Assembly: GCA_963782465.1 (NCBI GenBank)
Contig: CAWAJR010000005.1
Location: 372,001 to 436,000 of the forward strand
Length of the DNA: 64,000 nucleotides
DNA from: JAODBJ01 sp963782465
Lineage (GTDB): Bacteria > Actinomycetota > Acidimicrobiia > IMCC26256 > PALSA-610
Direction: 5' to 3'
Under the pieces are notes generated by a model that was given only the letters and a program-made list of their open reading frames with translations, did not search any database and was not told the origin of the DNA. Shown here in pieces: positions 53,161 through 62,019 of the stretch (the stretch's first letter is position 1; each line of letters opens with the position of its first letter). A program made the position numbers and the translations under genes.

Positions 53161-53625
53161 GTGGCGAGCGCACGGCAACGTAGCGGCGATGTCAAAGTGA
53201 TCGCGACGAGCGCGCTGATGGTGCTCGCGGTCGGCGGGTTGCTGCTGGGCGGGATCCTCTTCGCCATCCGCGGCGGCCACTCCCCCGCCTGCGGGCGCCT
53301 CACCGTCGGCAGCGTCGACAGCGTGCGCACCGAGGTCGACGGCGGGCCCTATTTCGTCACCGGCGGTGGGGAGCAGTGCAGCTTCCTCCTCGCGCTCGAT
53401 GGCAGCAATATCGTCGCCTACAAGATCCACATCCCCGGGAATTCGTGCACGGTGAAACCGCAGGGTGACAACTTCGAATGCGGCGGGAAGCTCGTCCCCC
53501 GGTCCAAGCTGCTTCAGTACCCGACGTCGATCCAGAACGTCGGCGGTGTCGACGCGTTCATCGTCGATCTGCGAACCCCGGCCGACATTGCCCGCGACAA
53601 TGCGACATCCTCCACCACGGGCTGA
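53161..53625 (+). CDS. Membrane-anchored exported protein with two cysteine pairs
   Basis: 154 residues. One N-terminal transmembrane helix (ALMVLAVGGLLLGGILFAI, about residues 18-36), then an outside domain with CGRLTVGSVD, GGGEQCSFLLALDGSNIVAYKIHIPGNSC and FECGGKLV. The arrangement of these strands recalls a Rieske-like fold (IVAYKIHIPGNSC ... F-x-C-G-G), but the two histidine ligands are missing, so it cannot hold a Rieske cluster. Four cysteines could form two disulfides. Function unknown. GTG start with a weak AAAGGA 7-8 nt upstream. Confidence 0.55.
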   Translation: MASARQRSGDVKVIATSALMVLAVGGLLLGGILFAIRGGHSPACGRLTVGSVDSVRTEVDGGPYFVTGGGEQCSFLLALDGSNIVAYKIHIPGNSCTVKPQGDNFECGGKLVPRSKLLQYPTSIQNVGGVDAFIVDLRTPADIARDNATSSTTG

Positions 53626-53637
53626 ACGGGTCAGGCC

Positions 53638-54381
53638 GTGGTAGGCGCGTACAGCGCGGACCTTGCCGTCGCGCACCACGAAGGGTTCATCGACGTCGCC
53701 CGGCATGCGTCGGGGGTCGCGCTCGCCGAACTCCGCCGGCGCGCGCCGGACGGCCGCCTCGTCGACCTGGGGTGCGGCACCGGTGTGCTCGCCCGCATCG
53801 TGACCGACGCGGGCTACGACGTCACCGGCGTCGACATTTCTCCTTCGATGCTCGCACTCGCGATGGAGCACGCGCCGCGAGCCAGCTTCATCGAAGCCTC
53901 GCTCCTCGACTTCCACGTGCCGACCTGCCTTGCAGTGACCGCCGTTGGGGAAGCGATCAACTACATGTTCGATCCGTCGGCGAACGTCGATCGCATCGGA
54001 GAACTGTTCCGCCGCGTGCACAACGCGCTTCTGCCGGGCGGGTTCTTCCTGCTCGACGTGGCCGGCCCGGGCCGCGTTCCGAACGGGACGTCGCACACGT
54101 TCGTCGACACGAACGACTGGGTCGTGTTCGCCCGTACGACCGAGAACGACACCCACGACGAATTACGCCGCACGATCACGACGTTCCGGCGTGCTGGCGA
54201 CATGTGGCGACGCAGCGACGAAGAACATCAACAGCGCCTGTATGCCGGCGCCGTCATCGAACGCCTCCTGCGGGCCGCCGGGTTCACCGTGCGCCGGATG
54301 CGCAGTTACGGCGAGTTGCGTTACCGGCAGGGAACCAACGTGTTCCTCGCGGGCAAACGCGTCAAGCAGTCACCTTCGTGA
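53638..54381 (+). CDS. Class I SAM-dependent methyltransferase
   Basis: 247 residues. Motif I is RLVDLGCGTGVLARIVTDAG near residue 41, followed by VTGVDISPSMLALA and HNALLPGGFFLLDVAGPG. Small-molecule methyltransferase, substrate unknown. GTG start 12 bp after the preceding stop, so it may be co-transcribed with the exported protein. The C terminus overlaps the opposing helicase gene by 20 bp. Confidence 0.78.
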   Translation: MVGAYSADLAVAHHEGFIDVARHASGVALAELRRRAPDGRLVDLGCGTGVLARIVTDAGYDVTGVDISPSMLALAMEHAPRASFIEASLLDFHVPTCLAVTAVGEAINYMFDPSANVDRIGELFRRVHNALLPGGFFLLDVAGPGRVPNGTSHTFVDTNDWVVFARTTENDTHDELRRTITTFRRAGDMWRRSDEEHQQRLYAGAVIERLLRAAGFTVRRMRSYGELRYRQGTNVFLAGKRVKQSPS

Positions 54382-57304
54382 GCGGCGCCCACGCGAGCAG
54401 CAACACCTTGTCGCCGACGTCGCGGAAGTGCACGCGCGCCTCGGCCTTGTCGCCGGTCCCTTGGATGTCGATCACGACGCCCTCGCCGAACTTGTCGTGG
54501 TGCACGTCGTCGCCGATACGCAGGCCGATCTGCTCCGCGCCACGCGCGCCGGTGGGCGTGACCGACGTGCCGACCAGCTCGCGGCTGCGGCGAACCGCCG
54601 CGGCCACGACGGTGTCGCGATGTGCGCCCAAGCCGCGACGCGAACGTTCCGCGCCGACCATGCTGACGAGGTGCTCGGGGATCTCGTCGAGGAACCGGCT
54701 CGGCGGGTGGTAATCGGTGGAGCCGAACAGCATGCGGCTCCACGCGTGGCACAAGTAGAGGCGTTCCTCCGCCCGGGTGATCCCGACGTAGCAGAGGCGC
54801 CGTTCCTCTTCGAGTTCGTCGGGCTCGCCGAGGCTCCGGAAATGGGGGAACACGCCGTCTTCCATTCCGATCAGGAACACCACCGGGTATTCGAGCCCCT
54901 TCGCGGAATGCAGCGTCATCAGGGTGACGGTGCTCTGCTCCGGGTCGTCTTCGTCGAGGTCGGTGACGAGCGAGATGCCCTCGAGGAAGGCCTGGATGCG
55001 CTCGAGACCGTGGGGCATCGAAGGTGGGGTCTCGGCGTCGACTTCGGCCGCGATCTCGGCGTCGGTCGCGGTGCCGACCCCGCTGATGGCGGCGAGCCCG
55101 CCGATGTCGCCGCGATCGACGGCTTCGTCGAATTCGCGGGCGACGCCCACGAGTTCCTGGAGGTTCTCGATGCGCCCCTGCGCTTCCACCGATCGTTCGG
55201 CCTCGAGTTCCGCGATGTAACCGGTACGCGACAGTGCGGCCTCGAGCGCACCGGATACGCCCCCCGCCGCGGCGAGGGTGACTTCGGCCATGAGGTCGAG
55301 CAGGTCGCGGATACCGCCGAGGGCCTTCCCGCTCACACCGGCCAGCGACGCGTCGGCCAGCGCTTCCTTGAACGTGACGTTGCGACCTTGTGCGTACGTG
55401 TCGACCTTTGCCACCGACGTGTCGCCGACCCCGCGCCGGGGCGTGTTGACGATGCGCTTCCAGCTCACTTCGTCGTCGGGGTTCACCAGCGCGCGCAAGT
55501 AGGCGAGCGCGTCTTTCACTTCGCGCCGGTCATAGAACTTCACGCCACCGAAGACGCGGTACGGCACACCGGCCCGCACGAGCGATTCTTCGACGACACG
55601 GCTCTGCACGTTGGTGCGGTAGAACACCGCGATGTCGCCGAACCGGTGGCCCAGCTCCTCGGTGAGACGGGTGATCTCACGCACGACGAAACCGGCCTCG
55701 TCGTGCTCGTCTTCGGCTTGGTAACGAACGATCTGGTCGCCGTCGCCGCGGTCGGTCCACAATTGCTTGGGCCGCCGCGCCGGGTTGTTCACGATCACCG
55801 CGTTCGCGGCATCGAGGATGCGCTGCGTCGATCGGTAGTTCTGGTCGAGCACCACCACCGTCGCGTCGGGGAACGCCTCCTCGAAACGCACGAGGTTCCG
55901 GAAGTCGGCGCCGCGGAACTTGTAGATCGAGTTGTGCGTGACGATCCCGTTGGCGACGAAGTTATGGGCCCGGTCGACATCGATGTCGTAGACGGGCGCG
56001 TCGATGACCGCGCCTTCCACCCGAGCGACGACGTCGAACTCACCGTCGCCGTCGACCATCACCATGCCCGGGCGTACCGACCCCGCGGGAATGAAGGGCA
56101 GGAGGTGCCGCCGCCGGTGGAGGCGCGCCATGGCCCGCACGCCGACATCGCCGCGGAGACGGCGGGCCACGCCGGCCGCGGCGCCGACGTCTTCGACGTC
56201 GACGACCGCGCCGCCGAGGGCAAGGCGATGAACCACCCGGCCGTTGCGTTGGCGCTCGCACAGGACGAACTCGGCCGCGCGCTCGTGACGGCGAAGCTCG
56301 GTTTCGTACCCGGCGAAGTGAACGTGCTCGGGGGTCGAGACGATGCGACGGCCGCTCGCCATGGTGATGGCGATGCCGCCGGTCGCGGCGGTGCGGTGCA
56401 CCCGCGTGACGCTCGCGGGGCGGAAGTCGCCGCTGCCGTAACACGAGCGGACTTCGTCTCCGGCCGCGATGGCTTCGATCGGTTTCCTCGAGCCGTCGGC
56501 CATCGTCACCAAGGTCCCCGCGACGAGGCACTGGTCGGCGTCGCCCACGGCCATCACGCTGCGGTGCTCCTCGGCGAGCAGACGGACGAGTTCCCACTGG
56601 GCGAGGTTCGTGTCTTGGAACTCGTCGACCAGGATGTGGCGGAACCGGTCGCGCCACCGGGCGAGTGCGGCCGGCTGCTCCCGGAACAGGCGCACCGCGA
56701 GCACGAGCAAGTCGTCGAAGTCGACGGCCGAGGCCTCCTGCAGGCGCCGCTGGTACTCGGTGTACACGTCGGCGGTACGCCGTTCGGCCGGGCCGACGGC
56801 GCGCTCCGCGTACTCGGCCGGCAAGACCAGTTCGTTCTTCAACGTCGAGATCGCGCCGTGCAGGGACCGGGCCGGGAAGCGTTTCGGGTCGAGGTTGAGG
56901 TCGCGGCGCACCCAGTCGACGAGGCGCTGCGCGTCGGATTGGTCGTAGATCGTGAAACTCGAGCGGTAGCCGAGCACCGACGCCTCGCGCCGCAGGATGC
57001 GGGAACAGGCGGCGTGGAACGTCGACACCCACATCCGCCTGGCAACCGGGCCGACGAGCTGCGCCACCCGTTCCTGCATCTCGCGAGCGGCCTTGTTGGT
57101 GAAGGTGATCGCGAGTACCGAGAACGGCGACGCGCCCACCTCGTGGGTGAGGTGCGCGAGCCGGTGCGTGAGGACACGGGTCTTGCCGGACCCTGCGCCC
57201 GCGATCACGAGCACCGGTTCGGGCGGGAGCGTGACCGCTTCGAGCTGGGCCGGGTTCAGGCCGAGCGCGCCCGCAGTAACAACGTTTTCGGCCGCGTCCG
57301 ACAT
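54362..57304 (-). CDS. pcrA: UvrD/PcrA superfamily 1 DNA helicase precursor with an in-frame intein
   Basis: 980 residues before splicing, 780 after. Helicase motif I (Walker A) AGAGSGKT is at 35-42; motif Ia ITFTNKAAREM, motif II LVDEFQDTN, and motif III GDADQ followed, after the intein, by SIYKFRGAD. Then motif IV VVLDQNYRST, motif V TLMTLHSAKGLEYPVVFL and motif VI EERRLCYVGITRAEERLYL. The C-terminal Tudor-like domain (GDDVHHDKFGEGVVIDIQG...ARVHF) binds RNA polymerase in PcrA/UvrD. Likely UvrD1 (Rv0949 position: next to sucC). Function: 3'-5' unwinding in nucleotide excision repair and recombination control. ATG at 57304; a longer upstream reading is low-complexity. Confidence 0.93.
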   Translation of the reverse strand: MSDAAENVVTAGALGLNPAQLEAVTLPPEPVLVIAGAGSGKTRVLTHRLAHLTHEVGASPFSVLAITFTNKAAREMQERVAQLVGPVARRMWVSTFHAACSRILRREASVLGYRSSFTIYDQSDAQRLVDWVRRDLNLDPKRFPARSLHGAISTLKNELVLPAEYAERAVGPAERRTADVYTEYQRRLQEASAVDFDDLLVLAVRLFREQPAALARWRDRFRHILVDEFQDTNLAQWELVRLLAEEHRSVMAVGDADQCLVAGTLVTMADGSRKPIEAIAAGDEVRSCYGSGDFRPASVTRVHRTAATGGIAITMASGRRIVSTPEHVHFAGYETELRRHERAAEFVLCERQRNGRVVHRLALGGAVVDVEDVGAAAGVARRLRGDVGVRAMARLHRRRHLLPFIPAGSVRPGMVMVDGDGEFDVVARVEGAVIDAPVYDIDVDRAHNFVANGIVTHNSIYKFRGADFRNLVRFEEAFPDATVVVLDQNYRSTQRILDAANAVIVNNPARRPKQLWTDRGDGDQIVRYQAEDEHDEAGFVVREITRLTEELGHRFGDIAVFYRTNVQSRVVEESLVRAGVPYRVFGGVKFYDRREVKDALAYLRALVNPDDEVSWKRIVNTPRRGVGDTSVAKVDTYAQGRNVTFKEALADASLAGVSGKALGGIRDLLDLMAEVTLAAAGGVSGALEAALSRTGYIAELEAERSVEAQGRIENLQELVGVAREFDEAVDRGDIGGLAAISGVGTATDAEIAAEVDAETPPSMPHGLERIQAFLEGISLVTDLDEDDPEQSTVTLMTLHSAKGLEYPVVFLIGMEDGVFPHFRSLGEPDELEEERRLCYVGITRAEERLYLCHAWSRMLFGSTDYHPPSRFLDEIPEHLVSMVGAERSRRGLGAHRDTVVAAAVRRSRELVGTSVTPTGARGAEQIGLRIGDDVHHDKFGEGVVIDIQGTGDKAEARVHFRDVGDKVLLLAWAPLTKVTA
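55931..56530 (-). other. Mini-intein (200 residues) in the UvrD/PcrA helicase
   Basis: In-frame insertion between Gln258 and the Ser of SIYKF (precursor residues 259-458). It starts with the splicing Cys1 (block A, CLVAGTLVTMADG), has block B GRRIVSTPEHVHF with the T-x-x-H motif, block F VYDIDVDRAHNFVANG, and ends VTHN with the penultimate His and terminal Asn; the +1 residue is Ser. Total 200 residues, no LAGLIDADG or HNH endonuclease motif between blocks B and F, so a mini-intein. It sits in motif III (GDxDQSIYxFRGAD), one of the most conserved sites in the helicase, as is usual for inteins. Confidence 0.93.
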
Positions 57305-57374
57305 CCGATTGATCGTACCGGCGCGCTGCGACACGACCCGGAGCATCGGGCCGGCCGCCGGATCGAACACCGGA

Positions 57375-57678
57375 CTATTCGGGGGCGCGCAGCAGTGAGA
57401 TCTCTGCGCGTGGCGTCGGCCCCGGCGGCCGGCGCGGGCGCGCGATCGGGCGCCGTGAGATCGGTGTCGACGGTCCACGACCGGTAGCGGCGGGCGCCGT
57501 CGGGGTCGAGCAACACCGTGAACGCGCCGGTGTCGACGTCGATCTCGAGCCCGTAATACGGCTCCCAATCTTCGTTCGCGAACACTTCCTCGGCGCCGCG
57601 CGGGACGCGACGGAAGTGCGCGCGTTCCTCGTCGAAGAACCAGACGCTGTTCGCAGTCTCGATGCGCAACGTCGACAT
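57375..57678 (-). CDS. Small conserved-looking hypothetical protein, probably frameshifted near its end
   Basis: Starts MSTLRIETANSVWFFDEE, followed by RRVPRGAEEVFANEDWEPYYGLEIDVDTGAFTVLLDPDGARRYRSW. After about residue 85 the uninterrupted frame turns into Arg/Ala-rich noise running into the helicase start, whereas the next frame reads AEISLLRAPE and stops at 57375. One extra base near 57400-57440 would give a compact product of about 100 residues. No known family; no signal peptide. It lies 6 bp downstream of dtd on the same strand. Confidence 0.5.
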
Positions 57679-57684
57679 GGGCGC

Positions 57685-58143
57685 CTACACCGCCTCGGTG
57701 GCGCGTTCGAGTTCCAACATCAGCGTCACCGGCCCCTCGTTCACGAGCGCAACAGACATGTCGGCTCGGAAGCGACCAGTTTCGACGTTGACCACGTGCT
57801 TCGCCAACTGTTTCGTGAACTCTTCCACCAGTTCTTCCGCCACACCGGGCGCGGCCGCCGCCACCCACGCCGGCCGCCGGCCCTTGCGGGTATCGCCGTA
57901 GAGGGTGAACTGGCTGATCACGAGGGCTGCGCCGCCCGTGTCGATGAGGGAGCGGTTCATCAGCCCGGCGTCGTCGTCGAAAACGCGCAGTTGCGCCACC
58001 TTCGCGGCGAGACGGGCGGCAATGTCGCGATCGTCGGTGTGGGTGACCCCGACGAGCACGCACAGCCCGGCGCCGATCCGGCCCACGACCTCATCGCCGA
58101 CGGTCACCCGCGCCTCGCTCACTCGTTGCACCAGCGCGCGCAT
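57685..58143 (-). CDS. dtd: D-aminoacyl-tRNA deacylase
   Basis: 152 residues. All DTD marks are present: MRALVQRVSEARVTVGDEVVG at the N terminus, the active-site segment VISQFTLYGDTRKGRRP, and the Gly-cisPro motif in VALVNEGPVTLMLE. The enzyme cleaves D-amino acids (and glycine from tRNA-Ala) mischarged on tRNA. ATG at 58143; TAACGT ends 6 nt upstream, probable leaderless promoter. Confidence 0.93.
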   Translation of the reverse strand: MRALVQRVSEARVTVGDEVVGRIGAGLCVLVGVTHTDDRDIAARLAAKVAQLRVFDDDAGLMNRSLIDTGGAALVISQFTLYGDTRKGRRPAWVAAAAPGVAEELVEEFTKQLAKHVVNVETGRFRADMSVALVNEGPVTLMLELERATEAV

Positions 58144-58149
58144 GGCCGC

Positions 58150-58155
58150 ACGTTA
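58150..58155 (-). promoter_or_regulatory. -10 hexamer TAACGT of dtd
   Basis: Minus strand TAACGT ends 6 nt before the dtd ATG with no Shine-Dalgarno. Confidence 0.5.
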
Positions 58156-58190
58156 GGCGGCTGTTGGTAAGAACGACCTTGGAGTCGCCT
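58155..58190. terminator. Possible hairpin after aldolase gene
   Basis: AGGCGGCT (58155-58162) pairs with AGTCGCCT (58183-58190), one mismatch, loop 20 nt with some internal GGT/ACC pairing. It lies 19 nt past the aldolase stop. Confidence 0.35.
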
Positions 58191-58208
58191 CGGAAGATGC
58201 CGCGTTCG

Positions 58209-59096
58209 TCAGGTGCGCGAGGCGTCGAAAATGCTCTGGATCGTCGCGTCGAGCATGGTGTCGAACTCGGTCTTGCTCTGCTGCGCGGTGAGGCCCTCGG
58301 TGAGCGCTCGCGAAAAGCTGGCGATCATCCCATGGTTGCGAGCGAGCTTCTCGTTCGCCTCGTGCCGGCTGTAGCCGCCGGAGAGCGCGACGACCCGCAA
58401 CACCTTCGGGTGCGCGATCACGTCGGCGTAGAAGTTGTCCTCGCTCGGCAACGTCAGCTTCAGCATGACCTGCTGACCGGCGGGAACATCGCCGAGCCGG
58501 CCGACGATCGCCTCCTTCAAAAGCTCTTCGGCCTCGGCCTTGCTCGGGCTCTTGATGTCGACCTCGGGCTCGATGATCGGTACGAGACCGTGACCGAGGA
58601 TCTGCCGCGCGACTTCGAACTGCTGGTCGACGACCGCGTTCACGCCCGTCTTGTTCGCGATCTTGATCACGGAACGCATCTTTGTGCCGAAGCAGCCTTT
58701 CGCGACCGCGCGCTCGAGCAGCGGGTCGAGGTCGGGGAACGGCTTCATCACCTGCGCGCCGTCGGCCTCGTCGGCGAGGCCCTTGTCGGTCTTCAGGAAC
58801 GGGATGACGTTCTTCACGTTCCAGAGGTACGCGGCCGCGCCCTGGCCTTCGATGTCGCGGTCCATGGTGCCCTCGAAGAGGATCGCACCGAGGATGCGGT
58901 CGCCGTTGAAGCTCGGGCTCGTGATGATGCGCGTGCGCATCTCGTGGATCCGGTCGAACATCTCGGCGTCGTTCGAGTACGCGTCTTCGTTGACGCCGTA
59001 CAGCTTCAGGGCCTTGGGGGTGCTGCCGCCGCTCTGGTCGAGCGCGGCGATGAAGCCGGCCCCGCTGCGCGCCTTTTCGAGTTGCTCGGTGTTCAT
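58209..59096 (-). CDS. fda: Fructose-bisphosphate aldolase, class I
   Basis: 295 residues, size of the bacterial class I aldolases related to Fda. FIAALDQSGGSTPKALKLYG is the hallmark start, GAILFEGTMDR carries an active-site glutamate, WNVKNVIPFLKTDKGLADE the substrate lysine, VPIIEPEVDI the glutamate near the Schiff base and MLKLTLPSEDNFY the lysine itself; ALSGGYSRHEAN binds phosphate. Cleaves fructose 1,6-bisphosphate. ATG at 59096 with GAGGAG about 6 nt upstream. The 181-bp gap upstream holds a hairpin at 59221 and a TAGCGT that could be its -10. Confidence 0.92.
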   Translation of the reverse strand: MNTEQLEKARSGAGFIAALDQSGGSTPKALKLYGVNEDAYSNDAEMFDRIHEMRTRIITSPSFNGDRILGAILFEGTMDRDIEGQGAAAYLWNVKNVIPFLKTDKGLADEADGAQVMKPFPDLDPLLERAVAKGCFGTKMRSVIKIANKTGVNAVVDQQFEVARQILGHGLVPIIEPEVDIKSPSKAEAEELLKEAIVGRLGDVPAGQQVMLKLTLPSEDNFYADVIAHPKVLRVVALSGGYSRHEANEKLARNHGMIASFSRALTEGLTAQQSKTEFDTMLDATIQSIFDASRT

Positions 59097-59220
59097 TGTT
59101 CTCCTCGTTGTGACGAGAGCCCCAGCGATTGTTGCTCGGCCGGGAGACAGCGTCCCCCAGCCCCTACCCGCACGCTAGGGGAGGCAGTCCCGGAACGGAC
59201 AAATCGACACCACCACACTC

Positions 59221-59270
59221 GTTTTGATGAAGCAGGAACGCGCCGCAGCGCCATTTCCGTACATCAAAAC
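59221..59270. terminator. Hairpin downstream of guaA
   Basis: GTTTTGATG (59221-59229) pairs with CATCAAAAC (59262-59270) around 32 nt that themselves pair in part (GGAA with TTCC). Position, 8 nt past the guaA stop on the minus strand, suits a terminator. Confidence 0.5.
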
Positions 59271-59277
59271 CGGTTGG

Positions 59278-60818
59278 CTACTCCCACTCGATGGTCCCGG
59301 GGGGTTTGGAGGTGATGTCGTAGGCGACGCGGTTGACGCCGGGGACCTCGTTGATCACCCGTGACGCGATCCGCTCCAGCACGTCGTAGGGAAGGCGCGC
59401 CCAGTCGGCGGTCATCGCGTCGTCGCTGGTGACGGCGCGCAGGATGATCGGGTACGCGTAGGTTCGGTCGTCGCCCATCACGCCGACGGTGCGAACGGCG
59501 GGGAGCACCGCGAAGCTCTGCCAGATCCGGCGGTACAGGCCGGCCCGTTTGATCTCCTCCACCACCACCGCGTCGGCCTGCTGCAGGATCGCGATCCGTT
59601 CCGGGGTGACCGTGCCGACGATGCGCACTGCCAGCCCGGGCCGGGGAACGGCTGGCGCCACACGATCTCTTCCGGCAGGCCGAGCTCCTCGCCCACCGCG
59701 CGCACTTCGTCTTTGAAGAGGTTGCGCAACGGTTCGACGAGTTCGAACTCCATGTCGTCGGGAAGCCCACCGACATTGTGGTGCGACTTGATGTTCGCGT
59801 TGTCGCCCCCACCCGACTCGACGATGTCGGGGTAGAGCGTCCCTTGCACGAGGAACTTCGCATCGCCGAGGTCGCGCGCGGCTTCTTCGAACACGCGGAT
59901 GAAGTGCTCACCGATGATCTTGCGTTTGCGTTCCGGGTCGATGACGTCGTCGAGCGCGGCGAGGAACCGGTCGGCTGCCTTCACGTGCACGAGATCGATC
60001 GCGAACTGGCGACGGAACGTCTCCTCCACCTGGTCGGCTTCGTTCAGCCGCAACAACCCCGTATCGACGAACACGCACGTGAGTTGGTCGCCGATCGCCT
60101 TGTGCACCAGCGCGGCGGCGACGGCGGAATCGACCCCGCCCGACAGGCCGCAGATCACCCGTTCGCTCCCGACCTGCGCCCGGATCTCGTCGACGGCCTG
60201 CTCGATGATCGACACGTGCGTCCACGTCGGCGCGCAGCCCGCGACGTCGAACAGGAAGGCTTTCAGCACTTCCATGCCGCGCTCGGTGTGCATCACCTCG
60301 GGATGGAACTGCACACCGCAGATGGCCCGGTCGCGATCTTCGAGGCCGGCGACCGGGGTGCCCTCGGTGCGGGCGGTGACGGTGAAGCCCGGCGGCGCGG
60401 CGGTGATCGAGTCGCCGTGGCTCATCCACACGATCTGCTCGAGCGGTTGTTCGGCGAACAGGGTCGCCGGCGCCGTGACCTGCAGATCCGTACGGCCGTA
60501 CTCCCCGGTGCCGGTCTTGCGCACCTCACCCCCGAGCTGCAACGCGATCAGTTGCGCGCCGTAGCAGATGCCGAAGATCGGGACGCCGGCGTCGTAGATC
60601 GCGGGGTCGATGCTGGGCGCGCCTTCGACGTGAACCGACTTCGGGCCGCCGGAGAAGATGATCGCCTGCGGCTTGCGGGCGAGCATCTCGCTCACCGGCG
60701 TGGTGCGCGACACGATCTCGGAGTAGACGTGCGCTTCGCGTACGCGGCGGGCGATCAGTTGCGCGTACTCGGCACCGAAGTCGACGACGAGAACGGGTCG
60801 GGTGTCGTTGGGCGGCAA
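59278..60818 (-). CDS. guaA: GMP synthase (glutamine-hydrolysing), interrupted by a -1 frameshift
   Basis: Conceptual product about 513 residues. Glutamine amidotransferase domain: FGICYGAQL with nucleophile Cys85, and FHPEVMHTERG with the triad His. ATP-pyrophosphatase domain: ICGLSGGVDSAVAA (P-loop 226-231), then LVQGTLYPDIVES. The frame breaks at about 59634-59644 (CCGGGCTGG); adding one base turns FPGPGWQC into FPGPGLAVRIVGTVTPERI, the normal continuation, and the C-terminal dimer domain ends in KPPGTIEWE. Since guaA is usually essential, an indel in the sequence is likelier than a pseudogene. TTG start 6 bp after the guaB3 stop. Confidence 0.9.
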
Positions 60819-60823
60819 CGGTC

Positions 60824-61989
60824 TCAGCGGGCCATGCCGACGCCCTGCGCGCGCTGCAGGCTCTTGCCCTCGGTCTGCAGCGACGGGGCGATCATCACTT
60901 CGGCCTTCTGGAACTCCTTGACCGTCTCGTAGCCGGTCGTGGCCATCGAGGTGCGCAACGCACCGAAGAGGTTCAGGGTGCCGTCGTTCTCGTGCGCGCG
61001 CCGACCAGGATCTCGGCCAGCGACGCCTTCATCCCGGCATTGACGCGCGCGCCGCGCGGCAGGGTCGGATGGAAGGTCGCCATGCCCCAGTGGAAGCCCT
61101 TGCCCGGCGACTCGTACGCCGACGCGAGCGGCGAACCGATCATCACCGCGTCGGCGCCGCAGGCGATCGCCTTGGCGATGTCGCCGCCGGTACGCATGCC
61201 ACCGTCGGCGATGACGTGCACGTAGACGCCGGTCTCGTCGAGGTGGCGGATGCGGGCACCGGCCGCATCGGCGATCGCGGTCGCCTGGGGCACGCCGATC
61301 CCGAGCACGCCACGGCTGGTGCACGCGTGGCCGGGGCCGACGCCGACGAGGACACCGACCGCGCCGGTGCGCATCAGGTGCAACGCGGTCGAGTAGGAGG
61401 CACAGCCGCCGACGATCACCGGAAGCTCGAACTCACGGATGAACTTCTTGAGGTTGAGCGGCTGGCGGGACGGGTCCTTCGACACGTGCTCGGCCGACAC
61501 GACCGTTCCCTGCACGACCAAGACGTCGAGGTCGGCGTCGAGGACGTCCTTCGAGTACTGCTCGACCCGTTGCGGTGTGAGCGACGCGCACGCGATGACC
61601 CCGGCGTCCTTGATCTCGCGGATGCGCTGCCCGATGAGCTCCTGCTTGATCGGCTCGACGTAGAGCTCCTGCATTCGGCGGGTCGCCTTGTCGGCCGGGA
61701 GCTCGGCGATCTCCTCGAAGACCCGCTCCGGGTCCTCGTAGCGGGTCCAGAGGCCTTCGAGGTTCAGGCAACCGACCCCGCCGAGCTTGCCGATCTCGAT
61801 CGCGGTCGCGGGCGACACGACGCCGTCCATCGCGGCGGCCATCATCGGCAGCTCGAAGCGGTACGCGTCGAGTTCCCAGGAGATGTCGACATCTTCAGGA
61901 TCACGCGTACGGCGGCTCGGAACGATGGCGATGTCGTCGAACCCGTAGGCCCGCCGTCCGGACTTCCCGATGCCGATCTCGACTTCCAC
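60824..61989 (-). CDS. guaB3: GuaB3-type IMP dehydrogenase-related protein, interrupted by a -1 frameshift
   Basis: Conceptual product about 388 residues, without CBS domains. EIGIGKSGRRAYGFDDIAIVPSRRTRD opens it, as in the actinobacterial GuaB3 group; VGVGPGHACTSRGVLGIGVPQATAIADAA has the catalytic-loop cysteine, and IADGGMRTGGDIAKAIACGADAVMIGSPLA the phosphate loop. One base is missing at about 60993-61003 (CGCGCG); then the C terminus reads AHENDGTLNLFGALRTSMATTGYETVKEFQ. GuaB3 is close to GuaB but its exact reaction is not settled. GTG 61989 with GGAGGA 4 nt upstream. Probably co-transcribed with guaA. Confidence 0.87.
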
Positions 61990-62003
61990 GATTCCTCCGG
62001 GCG

Positions 62004-62019
62004 CCTCGAAAATTCGAGG
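62004..62019. promoter_or_regulatory. 16-bp palindrome in the guaB3 leader, just downstream of a -10
   Basis: CCTCGAAAATTCGAGG is a perfect palindrome. On the minus strand a TATCCT (about 62018-62023) touches its upstream edge, and the guaB3 GTG is 14 nt further on. Its position suits an operator for purine control; no regulator gene is nearby. Confidence 0.4.

Noticed and set aside
53161..53625. Rieske iron-sulfur protein
   Set aside because: The strand pattern is suggestive, but both histidine ligands are missing.
53945..57487. A 1180-codon open frame on the plus strand opposite the helicase
   Set aside because: Antisense of the clearly recognisable UvrD/PcrA gene and of the methyltransferase; composition is that of a GC-rich shadow frame with no recognisable motif.
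57256..57678. 140-residue protein reading into the helicase start
   Set aside because: After about residue 85 the frame is Arg/Ala-rich without pattern; a neighbouring frame gives a tidy end at 57375, so a frameshifted 100-residue protein is more likely.
59097..59220. Possible riboswitch or attenuator upstream of the aldolase gene
   Set aside because: No conserved RNA fold or leader peptide could be recognised; only a TAGCGT hexamer and a Shine-Dalgarno were seen.
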